Origin: Gnetum montanum
Taxonomy: Eukaryota; Streptophyta; Gnetopsida; Gnetales; Gnetaceae
NCBI GenBank assembly: GCA_015680685.1
Contig: MNCI01001040.1
Location: forward strand, 392,090-456,089
Reading direction: 5' to 3'
Length of the DNA stretch: 64,000 nt
Under the pieces are notes generated by a model. That model was not told the origin of the DNA, did not search any database, and worked only from the letters and a program-made list of their open reading frames with translations. The stretch's first letter is position 1. Every line of letters starts with the position of its first letter. The position numbers and the translations under genes were made by a program. Shown piece after piece: positions 46,190 to 58,170 of the stretch.

Positions 46190-46194
46190 ATTAC

Positions 46195-46960
46195 TGACCT
46201 CAAGAAGAATTGTCAATAGGATAGAGTTAAGCTTCCTTTCGTTTGGGTACACATATGAAGATAATGATGGAAGATTCATAATACTATCAATGGCTATAAG
46301 AAAAAAGGACATCTTGTTATTACTAAAATTTATGGATATCTATTGTGTTATAGGTATAAATAGTCAAAACAACTACACACCATACTACATTTATGTCATT
46401 TATTACTTAAAGGAATACATATTAAAATAGGTAAGAAACCTTTATGGAATTTAGCGTATTTATTATATCATATTCTACCTAAATAAAGGTGTTTCAGTTA
46501 TGTTTTGAAAGAAAAATATTATTAAAAAAACTTGTTTGAACCATTCAAGCTATGAGAATCTATGAATAAATCTTTGAATTTTCCTTTAGGAGAACCAAAG
46601 ATGTTGGAACCAATATTTGATCAATTTGAGTACATATCAATTATTATTGATTACATTGGATCCCACATAAAGGCATGGGAAGAGATGATAAATGGCTTTC
46701 AGAATGATAATAAGTTATAACGGAGATAGAAGATTGATTACTAGAAAGAAGTTTCAATAAATTTACATGTGATTCATGAGATAATGATAAGTACAAATAT
46801 AATTATGTAGAACTTCTTGCCATGAACTATTCAAGGAGAAATTGTAGAACTAATATGAAAAAATGAAGAAATTCAAGTGGATTAAAAAAAAAGATTCATA
46901 TGTTGGCCTAAGAAGAAAGAAGCAAAAGAGTCCATTTAATCCATTTCATAATCTCAAGAT
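46195..46960 (+). pseudogene. DUF7869-like coding remnant, right half
   Basis: The frame resumes the left half in phase and reads SRRIVNRIELSFLSFGYTYE, then DNDGRFIILSMAIRKKDILL and FMDIYCVIGINSQNNY. The box FGYTYEDNDGRF corresponds to the (V)GHTHEDIDG(x)F signature that I associate with DUF7869 proteins. A GTAAGA donor at 46431 and CTTTTCCTTTAG-like acceptor near 46590 suggest an intron, after which EPKMLEPIFDQFEYISIIID and GSHIKAWEEMINGF continue. Later sequence to 46960 is only partly readable. A host gene or an older transposon gene are both possible. Confidence 0.55.
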
Positions 46961-48985
46961 TGGAATAATGGTGTTAATAAAGCGTTGAGAAGGAAATAAA
47001 AATGACATTATGCTAGTGGGTAGGGCCATGAATATAAATTTATTAGGAGATAGGATTAATCAGATAGTTGTGGATTAGCTTAGAATAAAATCGACAGTTA
47101 AGAAAATTGGATTAATTACAAGGGAATATATAATCCAAAAGATATTGAGGTTATAAAAAAATAGTATAGCTTTGTGGTTTACACATGGATCAACAAAACA
47201 AAACATGAGAGAAATCTAAGGCTAAATACCAAAGCAAAAGTAGCAATCAAGGATATTTTATGATGGAATGAGAAGGAGAGTGAACAACCTATGCATCAAA
47301 ATCCATAGTAGCAACTTCATGTTCAAAGTCATTCGCTTGAAATGTCATATGATTAACCTATCAAGATATTTTTGTAATGTTTTCATGCTAAAATGTTCAG
47401 ACTTATTATTTTTACCTTTGAGCAAACATCATAAAAAGGAAAATATACTACCATATATCTTTCTAGATAGTTGAAACTCAATGTCTAATATTTTTTGATT
47501 TTATTATAGTGATTCTATATGAAATAATTAACAAAAACAAAATTAGTAACAAGAAGAATTTATAATACTATACTATGATTAATTTGAAAAGCATAAAAAA
47601 TATATATTTTGAATTGTACCTTGCATATTAAACTTTCCTTACACTCCACAAGAAAAAGTACATATCTTTACTTATTTAAAGTTGTTAGTATAGTACATGT
47701 TCTAAAAATATAAAATCTAACAAAAACTTTAAGAACAACACACTGTAATCTATCATTCATATAACTCATGACTTTAAAACTTATACTTCTAATAATAATG
47801 TCCAAATATCACATGTGAAGTTTTAACTTATTATTATGAGAAATACACATTTAAAAAATAGGAAAACAACAAATAAACTAAATTAAATGATTTAAAAGAT
47901 GAATTTCTACTTGTTGCATGTTATTATTCTTAAAGCATGAAAAAATGTTAGGTAACATTGTAATCATGGGTGAGAATTAAGTTATGGTAATGCTAGGCAT
48001 TATGTTGATAATGAGTATTTAATCTAATAAGATAAGTTGTTATTCATTCTAATAATTCCAAATCTAATTGTTTTATTGCTAAACATATGTTCAAAAATAA
48101 TGGAGGTAGTAAGATACTTAAATTAATATGGATACTAAACATGATTTTATTTCAAAAGAAATTCAATAAAAAATTGTAAATGGTGGTAAATTAAGATTTG
48201 GTTTGAATTTAGATTTTTTCCAAAAAAAGACATGTAACTAAACTATGAAAATTTAAAAAGTTAGACCTATGATTACTTTTCATTTTTTTTTTATCTTTAA
48301 AACATATAGTGAAACTACAACTACAGTTTCAAATTTACTAATAACACTTTCAGATCTACATAAAATACAAAAAATAGAGGTAGAAATATTAAAAATTTCT
48401 AGTTTACTCAAGGATAGCTTTAAAACAATGCAAAAAAATCCACTCATAAAATTTATTAGTAATTTTTCAAATAAACAAAATTTGTTGTAATAGATTGGTT
48501 TCAAAGCTCAAAGTTAAAAAGATTGAAGAAATCTATACTACAAAAAGAAAAGTTGGTATAGCTACCTACAATAAATAAAAATTAAATAGAAAACCTAAAA
48601 TGATAAACCAAAACTTTAAAAAATCCTAGAAATCTAACAACAAACTATATTAAAATAAAGAAATTTGGTACATTTGTGTGCAATAATTAACTTACAAGAT
48701 ACACCATATAGAATTCTCACTAGGTAAAGTTTTCAAGCAAAGGTCGATGTAAGACTGAGATAAATTTCCTAACAAAAGAATGCTAAATTAGTGTAAGGCA
48801 AAAAATGCAAATATGAAAATGTCAATGTATACATAAAATGGAGCATAGGAAACTCATAAAACACTAAATTCATGGGCAAGCAAAACATGGAATATGCAGT
48901 TAAACTTTTGTTTAATATCTTAATCTTATAAACTTGTAATATCTTTTAAGGTTGTAATGTAAAATAGCATTTTATAAACTCTTTT

Positions 48986-48986
48986 G

Positions 48987-49018
<32 letters not shown>
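48986..49018. repeat. (AT)n(AG)n microsatellite
   Basis: An alternating AT run passes into an AG run, a compound dinucleotide repeat. Confidence 0.95.
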
Positions 49019-49164
49019 GTTTCTATAAACTTGCAAACACCTCTTCTAAAGTACAAGTTTCACATGTTATGTTTGTTTAACTTAACAATAACACCTCAAA
49101 TCTTTTAATTTTTTATGTGCATGATACAGTAGCACTTTTAGGACATATGTTCAAATTTGCACAT

Positions 49165-49260
49165 CATATAACCACTTAGAGTAATGGTTAGGTACTTGTT
49201 TCTTAAGTCCTTAGACCTAGGTCCAACCCTAGAGCAACCACTCAAAAGAGGATACGCTTT
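49165..49260 (+). repeat. tRNA-like SINE head (candidate)
   Basis: AGAGTAATGGTTAGGTACTT resembles a pol III A box, and CTTAAG...TAGGTCCAACCCTAGA resembles an anticodon arm and B box. Too diverged to be a tRNA gene. It lies directly upstream of two related units. Confidence 0.35.
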
Positions 49261-49346
49261 TGCTTAGTCTCTAGGTGATGATCCTTTATAATTAATTATA
49301 CATTTGTCAAAAGATTTTCCTTTCTTCATTTTTTCTAAACAATTAG

Positions 49347-49650
49347 GTGTTATCCTAGTAGCAAGACTCCTAATTTGGAAACTCTAAGTCATGAGTTTAA
49401 TTCTACTAGGTAATGCTAAGTTATAAAGTTCTATGTGGACTATATATCTTGGAGTGTACTTATGATTTAATTATTTTATGTTTCAACACCATCCAAAAGA
49501 TGTTGTCATCCTAGTTGTAAGACACTTGATTTGGAAGCTCCAAGTCATAGGTTTGATTCTAGTAGGAAATTCTTACTTATATAAAGTTCTAATTGGACTA
49601 TATATCTTAGGGTGTACCTATATTACACTTATTTTGAGTTCCAACACCCC
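49347..49650 (+). repeat. Two direct SINE-like copies of about 150 bases
   Basis: Unit 1 (49347-49488) and unit 2 (49499-49650) share CATCCTAGT-G-AAGAC, TTTGGAA-CTC-AAGTCAT, a B-box-like GGTTTGATTCTA and the stretch GGACTATATATCTT-G-GTGTAC, each closing in TTCCAACACC. Head plus conserved body plus repeated tail fits a tRNA-derived SINE. Confidence 0.5.
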
Positions 49651-50499
49651 AAAAGATTCTCATTTTTCTTCAATATATCTATATTTCTATCATAACTAGT
49701 GCTTGGAATACATGATTATATAAATTTTTTGTACTAACTCATGACATCACACATTAAATAAAAAATAGTACTAAAGAAAAATCATTTGTATATGAAAACT
49801 AAAATTTCCTTTGAATAAAGATTTGTGATTGCTAATAAAACAAATAATCATTTCTTAGGTTTAGCTACATATACTTTTTAAAACAAAATAACATTCTTCA
49901 ATAGTCTATATTTTAAGGTCTTTTTATGGCATAATTCTTGATATAGTAGTGTCATTTATTATGATACTTTATGTAGTCTCTTATGTATAAATAACAAGTT
50001 ATGGTATCTAATTTTAAATAGCATTTTCAAATTGACAACACCATTACAATAGCATATTAAGAGATTTGAATAATAATCACATTTCAATAATGGATACTCA
50101 AATATAGAATAAAATTGTTCTTTTAGATTAGGCATCATGAATAGTAATAATAAAACTATCAACCAAAATAATAACAAAAATCATGTTACATCTTTTAGAA
50201 TTCTACATATATATTATAGTTGGAAGGAGTTATCAATGAGTTGAAGCTTCCATGTGCTTTCAAATATCAAATGAAGATATTTAAGTTAAAAGAATTTACT
50301 ATATGAGGGATAATATATGCCTTCATTAGATGATTATCTAGTTGAAAGTCTTGTTTTTAACTTTGGACCTCCTTGTCTATAATGTAAAATATTATGCATC
50401 AATGACTTTGATTTAAAATAAGACTAAAATTTTTTATATAAGAATATTATATTTTTATCCAAAAATTAATGATATAGACAAGTAGAATCATACATACAT

Positions 50500-51598
50500 A
50501 CTATGGCTCCTGTAAGGGTGGACGAAGGCAAACCTACCTTGACTTTCTCTAGATATTTCTACAGTGCCTTATTATATTTTTATTCATGTCTATGTTATAA
50601 TTGGTCCTGTACCTATCCCCACCAAAATAAACTACCTTATCCCTTTTTTAATTTTGGGTACTATGATAATATATAAGGATCTCAAAGGGAGCATCCAAAG
50701 AACCACATTTTTTTGAAGCATAAGCTTAAGAGTCATCTCCCTTCCTTTCTAAATTCTCCTTAAGGTTCAATCCTTTGAAGCTATGCTACCAATGGTCCAA
50801 GAGTCAATTTTTTGTTGGGGTCTTTCATGTTGAAGTTTTTCCCTAGGATAACTCTATGTCTTTTTTATTTTCTACAATTTCTTTTAAATTTAATATAATA
50901 TTGGTGCAAGCAACTAGGAATAAAAATTGGTATTGGAGCCAAGTTCCATGCACCACTATTTATTTTGTCAAGTAATTGTAGGAAAAAATCATGATCAACT
51001 CTCTGTCCAAAATTGAAATTGAAAATTTTAATGGGTCCAACTATGAATTATGGAAGACCAACATGGAGGCTCTCCTCATTGAAAAGGACTAGCATAGTGT
51101 AGTTTTAGGAGTAAAGCCAAATAAGATGTCTGATCAAGAGTGGGAAAAGTTGAACCTAAAGGTGATAAGTACAGTTCATTTATGTCTTTCAGATCTAGTA
51201 TTGCTTAATGTTTCTAATGTTTCTTCTACTAAATATTTATGAGATAAATTACAAACTTTGTATCAAACAAAGTCCCTAATCAATAAGTTGTTGTTGAAGA
51301 AAAAATTGTATGATTGTAAAATGGTTAAAGGTACTACCATTACAAAACACTTAAATGTATTTAATACAATGGTCCATCAATTGCAATCTATGGGGATGAA
51401 AATGGATGAGAGAGATCAATGCATCACACTTCTCAACACACTTCTAAATTCATTGGAGAGATTTGTGATGAATGTAAGTAATACGTCTACTAGCTTTATT
51501 TTTGATAATATTGTTGGTCAATTATTATCTAAGGAAGAAAGAAGGAAAAATTCTACTCCTCAAGATGATGTATTATTTATCAAAAATGATGTAAATTC
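50500..51598 (+). mobile_element. Ty1/copia retrotransposon, 5' part
   Basis: A primer site at 50928-50941 (TGGTATTGGAGCCA) differs at two positions from TGGTATCAGAGCCA, the initiator-Met tRNA complement used by copia elements. The upstream 400 bases, with ATATATAAGG near 50670, are presumably its 5' LTR, but the left boundary was not found. Gag begins at 50991. The element is cut at 51599 by Tat element C, so the rest lies beyond the window. Confidence 0.7.
50991..51598 (+). pseudogene. Ty1/copia gag, truncated
   Basis: ATG at 50991 gives INSLSKIEIENFNGSNYELW, the DUF4219-type start (F-x-G-x-N-Y-x-x-W) of copia gag. MSDQEWEKLNLKVISTVHLC and YQTKSLINKLLLKKKLYDC follow, then ITKHLNVFNTMVHQLQSMGM and DERDQCITLLNTL, matching the UBN2 (gag-polypeptide of copia) pattern. 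Two internal stops (a TAG and a TGA) and loss of the zinc knuckle and pol by insertion of element C make it non-functional. Confidence 0.85.
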
Positions 51599-53386
51599 TA
51601 AAACACCACCAAATTTGGGCTACGATGTCTCAATTGAAAATTTCCCTAAGTGCCAAAATGATGCCACTTTCTGCAAATTTTTCTAAGTGCTGGGACTATG
51701 CTCTCCACTGCACCAAAGCATAGTCAACCTAGTGGAGACCATAGTAAGCCCCAAAGAAAGATTTTGTACAATTTTTTCTAAGTGGCAGCATGAAGCAAGA
51801 AGTCACAAATTTTTCCTAAGTGTTGGGACTATGCTCTCCATTGCATGAAAGCATAGTTAGCTCAATATGGATCATAGTCAACACCAAAGGCTAGTTTTGC
51901 AAATTTTCCTAAGTGTCAAGCCAGCAGTTGCAGAGCTTGGTGGGCATGGAAGAAATAGTTTGGCAAGGACTATGCTCTCCACTACACTGGAGTGTATTCA
52001 AGCTTAGTTGGAATGGAAGAAATAGCTTGGCATATTTTCTAAGTGCTAAGACTATGCTCTCCATTTCCTAGGAGCATAGCCAAGCGTAGTCAGTGCTAAA
52101 GGCTCAATTTTTTGCAATTTTTCTAACTATTAAGGCTACGCTTTCCACTACCCTGGAGCATAGTCAAGTGTAGTCAACTATAAGCCTAATTTCTACAAAA
52201 ATTTATCTAAGTGCTTGGACTACACTCAACCTTAGTTGGAAGCATAGTTAGCAACCCCTGGAGTGTAGTCAGCACATGGCCCAAAATTTTGTTAAGTCTA
52301 GGACTACACTCTCCACCAGTCCAAAGCATAGTCAAGTGTAGATAGCCAAAACAACCTCCAAAGGCTTTCACAATGCAACATCGGCATTCACATCAACTCC
52401 AACACACCTTCAACAAGTAGCATGCATTGTTTTTGCACCCCCTTGTCCCAAAATTGTAACTACACTTGACACCACTTGAGACAATGGACAACATAATCCT
52501 AAAGTGTAGTCTCCAAACTTGCATTTTTTGCATTATTGATGGGTACATTATAGTCTATTTTACACATGAACATGCAGTTGGCAGCATAGTCACAATTTGG
52601 CAATCATGCAGAGTCCATTGGAGCACACTAGAGCATAACACCATTTGCTTCAATGAAGAGCATAGTTGGGTGTAGTGTAGTCCCAACTGTCCCACTGCCA
52701 CATGGCAACTGATCCACATTTTGTGCTAATCCTAGTCCTATAAATACCCCTATCCTCTATGTTTTAGGGGTTGGAAAATTTGAAGCAAGCTTGGCATTTT
52801 TGCATTTGGGATTCCTAAAGCATGTTTGGCATCTGAGCAAGGAAGGGCATTCGCAATCCCCCGTAGTCCACTGCACCCCGCAATGGCCAACCTAGTAGGC
52901 ACAGACACTACAATAGAATGTTCATCCTTGTGGATAGGCACCTCGAGACTATGACTACACTATCTACTATGCCTATTGTACATTGCATACCTTTCTCACT
53001 CCATTTAAGGTTATTTATGCTCAGCCTCATTTGCGGTGGTGCCACTTTCTCTCTTGCTCTCCTTCTATGCATTTTTTAGAATTTTATTCACATTTTGGCA
53101 TTTTACTTGCATTTTTCATAATTTTTTCATGTAACCTGACGTTGACACATTTATTTTCGATGGTAACCCTTAACTACACTCACCACCATTAACACAATGA
53201 ACACCACATAAACACTTAGCACCATTATGACATTGGATTTTGTAAGTCCTCATTCGATCAACAAGACCATTCTAGACACCCCGTCTCTACCTCCAACAGG
53301 CCCTCACATGGGTGTGGGATCAAATTTGTGCACTTGTGAACCTCTCGATGTTTCCATTCCAACCACCAATTGTTTTGGTCGCTATA
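51599..53386 (+). repeat. 5' LTR of element C
   Basis: 1,788 bases. The start TAAAACACCACC was originally TGAAACACC; the end GGTCGCTATA was originally CTACA. U3 contains about seven modules of TTTTTCTAAGTG...GGGACTATGCTCTCCA-n-GGAGCATAGTCAA. TATAAATA at 52739-52746 is followed by CCCC. It aligns with 7944-9711 and the solo LTRs. Confidence 0.9.
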
Positions 53387-53392
53387 GTTTTC

Positions 53393-53408
53393 TAGTGCTA
53401 GGAGAGCC
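53393..53408 (+). other. Primer binding site (element C)
   Basis: TAGTGCTAGGAGAGCC lies six bases after the LTR. It matches the element B site with transitions, a one-base gap and one further mismatch. The first G of TGG is now A. Confidence 0.5.
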
Positions 53409-53885
53409 AAATCTATTTCCCTCTTTCTAACTTCCTTGGTTGTTGCCTTATGTGCTCTCTACTCCACCATTGCTAGCTTAGGCTAGCATAGACCTAACAC
53501 CCCTATGGACTTGCCCCATGTAGTAGCTAGATCTTAGGCCAATGCAGGCACTGTCTAAAAACTAGTCAATGTAGACTAGACCTTGTTGTCGATTCCCCTA
53601 TAACCTCATGTAGCAACTTTGAAGCATCCCTTCCAACACTTAGCTAATTCTAGGCACTCTCAATGGAGAGCATAGTTGGCTCTCAATGTAGAGAGTGTAG
53701 TCTCAAGACTTAGCCATTTTTTCACAATTTTCAAACTTATTTATTTCTTTTAGAGTCAAATTTTTACAATCTTCATACTTAGCCATTTTTCTACATTTTC
53801 TACAATTAGCTATTTTTTGGCAGTTTCATTACTTAGCCATTTTTCAGCAATTTTCAAAGTTAGCCATTTTTCTTTCACTTACACT
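53409..53885 (+). other. 5' leader of element C
   Basis: Noncoding, ending in repeats of TTAGCCATTTTTC-AC-ATTTTC (53710-53880) just before the gag ATG. No known signal recognised. Confidence 0.6.
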
Positions 53886-56880
53886 ATGAACTCTAAGCAA
53901 CCTTTGATGTCAGTTTCAAACACGCTTTCTATCCTACCTATGCAAAAAGAAGATAGAATTGACTATCTTGCTATTCCTACCATGGTAGAGTCAAGGCAAT
54001 CCCTCAGGCTATGTAATCAAGAACCTGAGTACACAATGCTCAATGAAAAGCAGCATGACATCATTTGTGCAAATATCCAAGAAATTCTATTTGTATACTG
54101 CTTAGAAATGGAGGCAAAGAGAAGTTATGAGCTCATACATTGTAATAAACAGGAGTATGACCCTTCTCTTGTTGACTTCATCCTGCTCACCAAACCTTAT
54201 CGATGGATGCTTAGATAGCTCATCTGAGCTAATGAGCATGATGCTAGGACTAATTATGATGAGCCCTTACAAGAAGAATAGGATGATTTTGAAGCTTATT
54301 CTAAGCATGACAACTCTTTCCATACCTCTTTCTAGTAGACAACCCCTACTTTCACTCCTCCACAATCCCACCCATCTATCTTCCTTGAGACAGTTACAAC
54401 CCCAGCATCACCCACCAAGTTAATACATGTGGTGGAAACCCACCAAATGCATTACATGCATTAAGACACAATTCCTCCCTTTAACATACCCTTTTTGGTA
54501 CAATCACAACTTGTCCAATCTTTCCTACCAGCAACCATCATGCTTGCATATCCCTAAATGCACATGGTGCATATCCCTTAGCCTTAAATGACTTAGGCAT
54601 CTTACATCCTACCCATCTCATCTACACCATCAGTAGTGGCCCAAACCATGCATTCATGATTTACCCCAGTCAATGTACCTACAACTCAACCTACACAACA
54701 AGCATCCTATGTGGTCCCACAACCCATAGCTAGGTCATGGGCCACCCAACCAGCATAGCAAGTGACACAACCAACATAGCCTATTGCTACATCTCCAGGC
54801 TTGGATTAGGCATTCTAGCTAATCAAAACTTTAATAGAAGAGGTCAAGTGGCTCAAGGACTCTTCCTCTAAAATAGTCCATGTAGTAAACTTATATTAAG
54901 ATAATCCCATAAGTCCTGCTATGTGACCACTAACTCTTCCAACCGGGATCCCACTTCCTCACTTCACCAAGTACAATGGTGAAGGAGATCCTAATGCACA
55001 CCTCATGACCTTCTAATTTGAGTGCTTACTACTGTAGGCATGGCCACATGCCATTATACGTGGATTTGCCATGTCCCTAACTAGTAAGGTACTCAGTTGG
55101 TACTAGGTCCTTGGAGGACCTGCTCAGCCAATTCATCACACACTTCAAGTAAAACATGAAGCCTAAAACTACTCTTAACCAACTAATGTAGATTAATTAG
55201 GGCCATCTAGAGCCCATGCAAAAGTTTATTTAATGATGGAGCATGTCACTCAATAAAATCCATGAGCCCATAGTAGAAATGCACCTTCTTGCTATTTTCA
55301 AAGGAGCAATCAATGACTTTATTAAGTCAAAGCTATACTATCTAGCCTGTAGTCCTTGAGTTAAGCATTTTCCTAAACTAAAAGCATATAGGACATGGTA
55401 GAAGCTAGCAAGGACCTAGCCTACATGTCCTACAAGAACTTGCACATGATGACAGAAAATGACAAGGGAAAACAAACTACAACCATGGCAACTGTGGCCA
55501 ACGAGGCCAAAGTCACTAACCTAAAGCCAACAACCAAGCCACCCAAGGCCTTAACCAACAACAAGATTGCTAGCCCTAGCACCACAACAAAAAACCAGTC
55601 CACATCATCAGTAGCCATAATGAAAATGGCTCTTAGACCCAACTTTGAGTGTAAGGATTGCTCAAAGTACATCCCATTGACCTAAAATCATTAGAACTCC
55701 TGGACCAACTACTCAAGGCTGGACAAATCCAGTACAAGTAGATATCTAAGGACACTCACAAGACACATGATAGATACTGTGAGCTCCTGAGGAATCCCTC
55801 GACTATAGCCCCAAACAAGCCTCCAATCCCTAAGCACTTTAGGCTAGACTAATTTTGCCATTATCATTAGTTGCCTAGCCACAACACTAACTTTTGCATG
55901 GCCCTATAGGATGACTTACAACACATGATTGATAGGGATGAGTTGGTGCTTGATGCCACTAACCAATTTTGGCCATAGAACCAATCCATGAGGGTATAAA
56001 AAGACCCTCTAAATGTAGATGACACATGGTACATCATTAATGCCATCAATGTTGATGATAATTAAGAATAGGTGTAGTAGCCATTCATGGTTTTTGTGCC
56101 CTTTGGCAATACAAGGGCCCCCTAGATCTCCACAAATTTGAGACAACATTTTATCATTAGAGTGCTACCTCAGGCACCCACAACACCTTTTGTGGTTAGG
56201 AACCCACAACACATTGTAGCAGCAATAGCCTAATCACTCTTTGTCATTAGGATGTCATAGTATGCTGGTTCTTCCCTTGCCCGAAGTCCAATGATAGGTA
56301 ATGCATCAACCCCTTCTCACCCAACGGCAAATACTATAGGTAACACCAAAAAACAATCTAAGTGGCAACCTGGGAGGTCTAACGAGCACCTAATTGATAA
56401 GATGATTCAGTGACATCAAGAGCAGAAGGTGCTAGGTCCATCCAAATCAATCCCCTTGTCCATAGTCCCCATGGCCAAATCAACCAAAGAGGCCACCACT
56501 AGCAAGCAACAACTAAGCACTAAGGCTCCTAAGTAGGCCAAGCAAGCAAAGCCTAGATCCCTTCCACGAGAGATCCATCTCCTAGGATGAATGGAGGAGG
56601 TTAAGGCCAACAAAGCAGCTGACACTAGCAAGGAGTTCTTAGATGCATTAGCCTAGGTGAAGAAAGCCTTAAAGAAAAAGAACACTATGTTGAGCCTATA
56701 TAACCTCATTATGACCTCCCCTACTCATCACAAAGCATTAGTTTTCATGTTAACCTTCATTCCTATCATGAAGGACATCCCAGTAGATGAACACTCCATC
56801 CATCTTGTGATGTTTCCTCCTACACTGTAGGGATCGAGCTCAACACCCCTAGCATTTCAAAATGAGGCAATCAAGGTTAA
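53886..56880 (+). pseudogene. Gag (element C)
   Basis: ATG at 53886 (MNSKQPLMSVSNTL) was chosen because the upstream frame is only the TTAGCC repeat. The N-terminal part includes YTMLNEKQHDIICANIQEIL, aligned with element B. The gag domain lies near 54930-55400 (IPLPHFTKYNGEGDPNAHLM, AWPHAIIRGFAMSL), then a Lys/Thr-rich region (55395-55680) and NFECKDCSKYIPL. A zinc-knuckle-like FCHYH-LPSHNTNFCMAL follows near 55850-55905, with C-x2-H, H and C placed as in plant Ty3/gypsy Gag. The remaining linker to protease is Lys/Ala-rich. Multiple frameshifts and TAG stops. Confidence 0.85.
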
Positions 56881-57557
56881 CCCTAAAAAGATTCAAGTTA
56901 TTACAACACCCATGTTTATCATGATATGCATTGGGCAACACAAAATCTGAAGGGTGCATATTGATGATGGGGTAGTAATAATCATCATCTCATACACCAT
57001 CATTAACAAACTAGGCTTCACCAAACAGATCAAGCCTACAAAAACAACATGCTTAAAATCCTTCAATGGGTCATGCATTTTTTTAGAGGGATTTTCATGA
57101 TAGCTTTCGTGGAAGGGGAAGGATTCCCCATAACTGTTGAGTTCATAGTTATAGAGGAGATGCTAAGCTTCAACCTAATCTTGGGCATGCCTTAGCTAGC
57201 TCAATTATGGGTTGTTTCCTCTCCAATCCATCAAGAAATCCACCTTCCATATGAAGGTGGTAAGGTCATTATACATAGTGACAATGTAGCCCCTCTAACC
57301 ATCAACAACATTGACATGGAGCAAGGGTCCAAGTGGAGTTCCCTAATGGCATGCTTGTAGTGAAGGATGATAGCAAAATGCATGAGGCTAGCCCATCCAA
57401 GCAAACAAAAGAATCCAACAACCTCTTTGAAGATGCTTTGTGGGCAGAATTGCCCTTCAACATAGCTAACGAAGGTCAAGGAGTGTATCATATAGTCCCA
57501 TCTAGGCCCTATAGGCCACCTAACCCACACCAGGATAGGAAACAACTGTGCAACTAA
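56881..57557 (+). pseudogene. Aspartic protease and end of gag-PR frame (element C)
   Basis: RVHIDDGVVIIII (degraded catalytic region), IKPTKTTCLKSFNGS, EEMLSFNLILGMP-LAQL and VSSPIHQEIHLPYEGG match element B residue by residue. The frame closes with ALWAELPFNIANEGQGVYHI and a stop at about 57556. RT does not follow; instead a repeat tract and the antisense gene come next. Confidence 0.85.
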
Positions 57558-57839
57558 GAAGATTCCTTAGTCCAACACATGCTAGGTGCCTATCTGTCCT
57601 TTGCTTGTACATTTGCATTTCATTTTCTTCTTGTATTACATTAGTCTACACATTTATACTTAGCTTTATTACTTAGACTATGCATTATCTACTTTTTTTG
57701 CATGTTTATTTGCTCTATTGATGCATTTTTCTTAGCCTACATAGTTACTCATTTAGTTTTCCCCTTAGCAGTTATTAGCTTACACATGAAAAACACAAAA
57801 ATGCATAAAAATAAGAAAAGATAAAATCACAAAAAGAGA

Positions 57840-58170
57840 TATAGCACATATGGCCTACCATGGCCTTAAACTGGCACTGCATAGCCCACCATGGCCCTAA
57901 ACTAGCAATGTATGGCCTAGAATGGTCTTAAAATACCACATGTACTTCTACTAATGTAGGCCACCATGGCCTTAAACTGGCAATGTGTGGCCTGCCATGG
58001 CCTTAAACTAGAAACTCATGGCCTAGAATGGCCTTAAACTACCATCGTAACCCTAAATGGCTTTAAACTAGCACCTTTCATTCCATCATCGCAGCCCGAA
58101 ATGGCCTTAAACTAGCACAAGCCCTCCCGCTATGGCCCTAAACTAACATGGGGCTCATAATGGCCTAGTT
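57840..58170 (+). repeat. Tandem repeat tract after protease (element C)
   Basis: Nine or so units of 28-40 bases with the core ACCATGGCCTTAAACTGGCA. Positional and sequence match to 25925-26110 of element B. Confidence 0.85.

Larger units (their letters stand above)
46960..50500. other. AT-rich region without recognised genes
   Basis: Open frames are short, Phe/Ile/Asn/Lys-rich and overlap on both strands, as expected by chance in AT-rich DNA. The only structure seen is a microsatellite at 48986-49018 and SINE-like units at 49165-49650. Base composition differs from the retroelements on both sides. Confidence 0.6.

Noticed and set aside
48269-48504. Overlapping 73- and 74-codon ORFs on opposite strands
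   Set aside because: Low-complexity AT-rich sequence; no motif on either strand.
49165-49260. Functional tRNA gene
   Set aside because: A- and B-box-like parts are present, but no cloverleaf with paired acceptor stem could be drawn; SINE head preferred.
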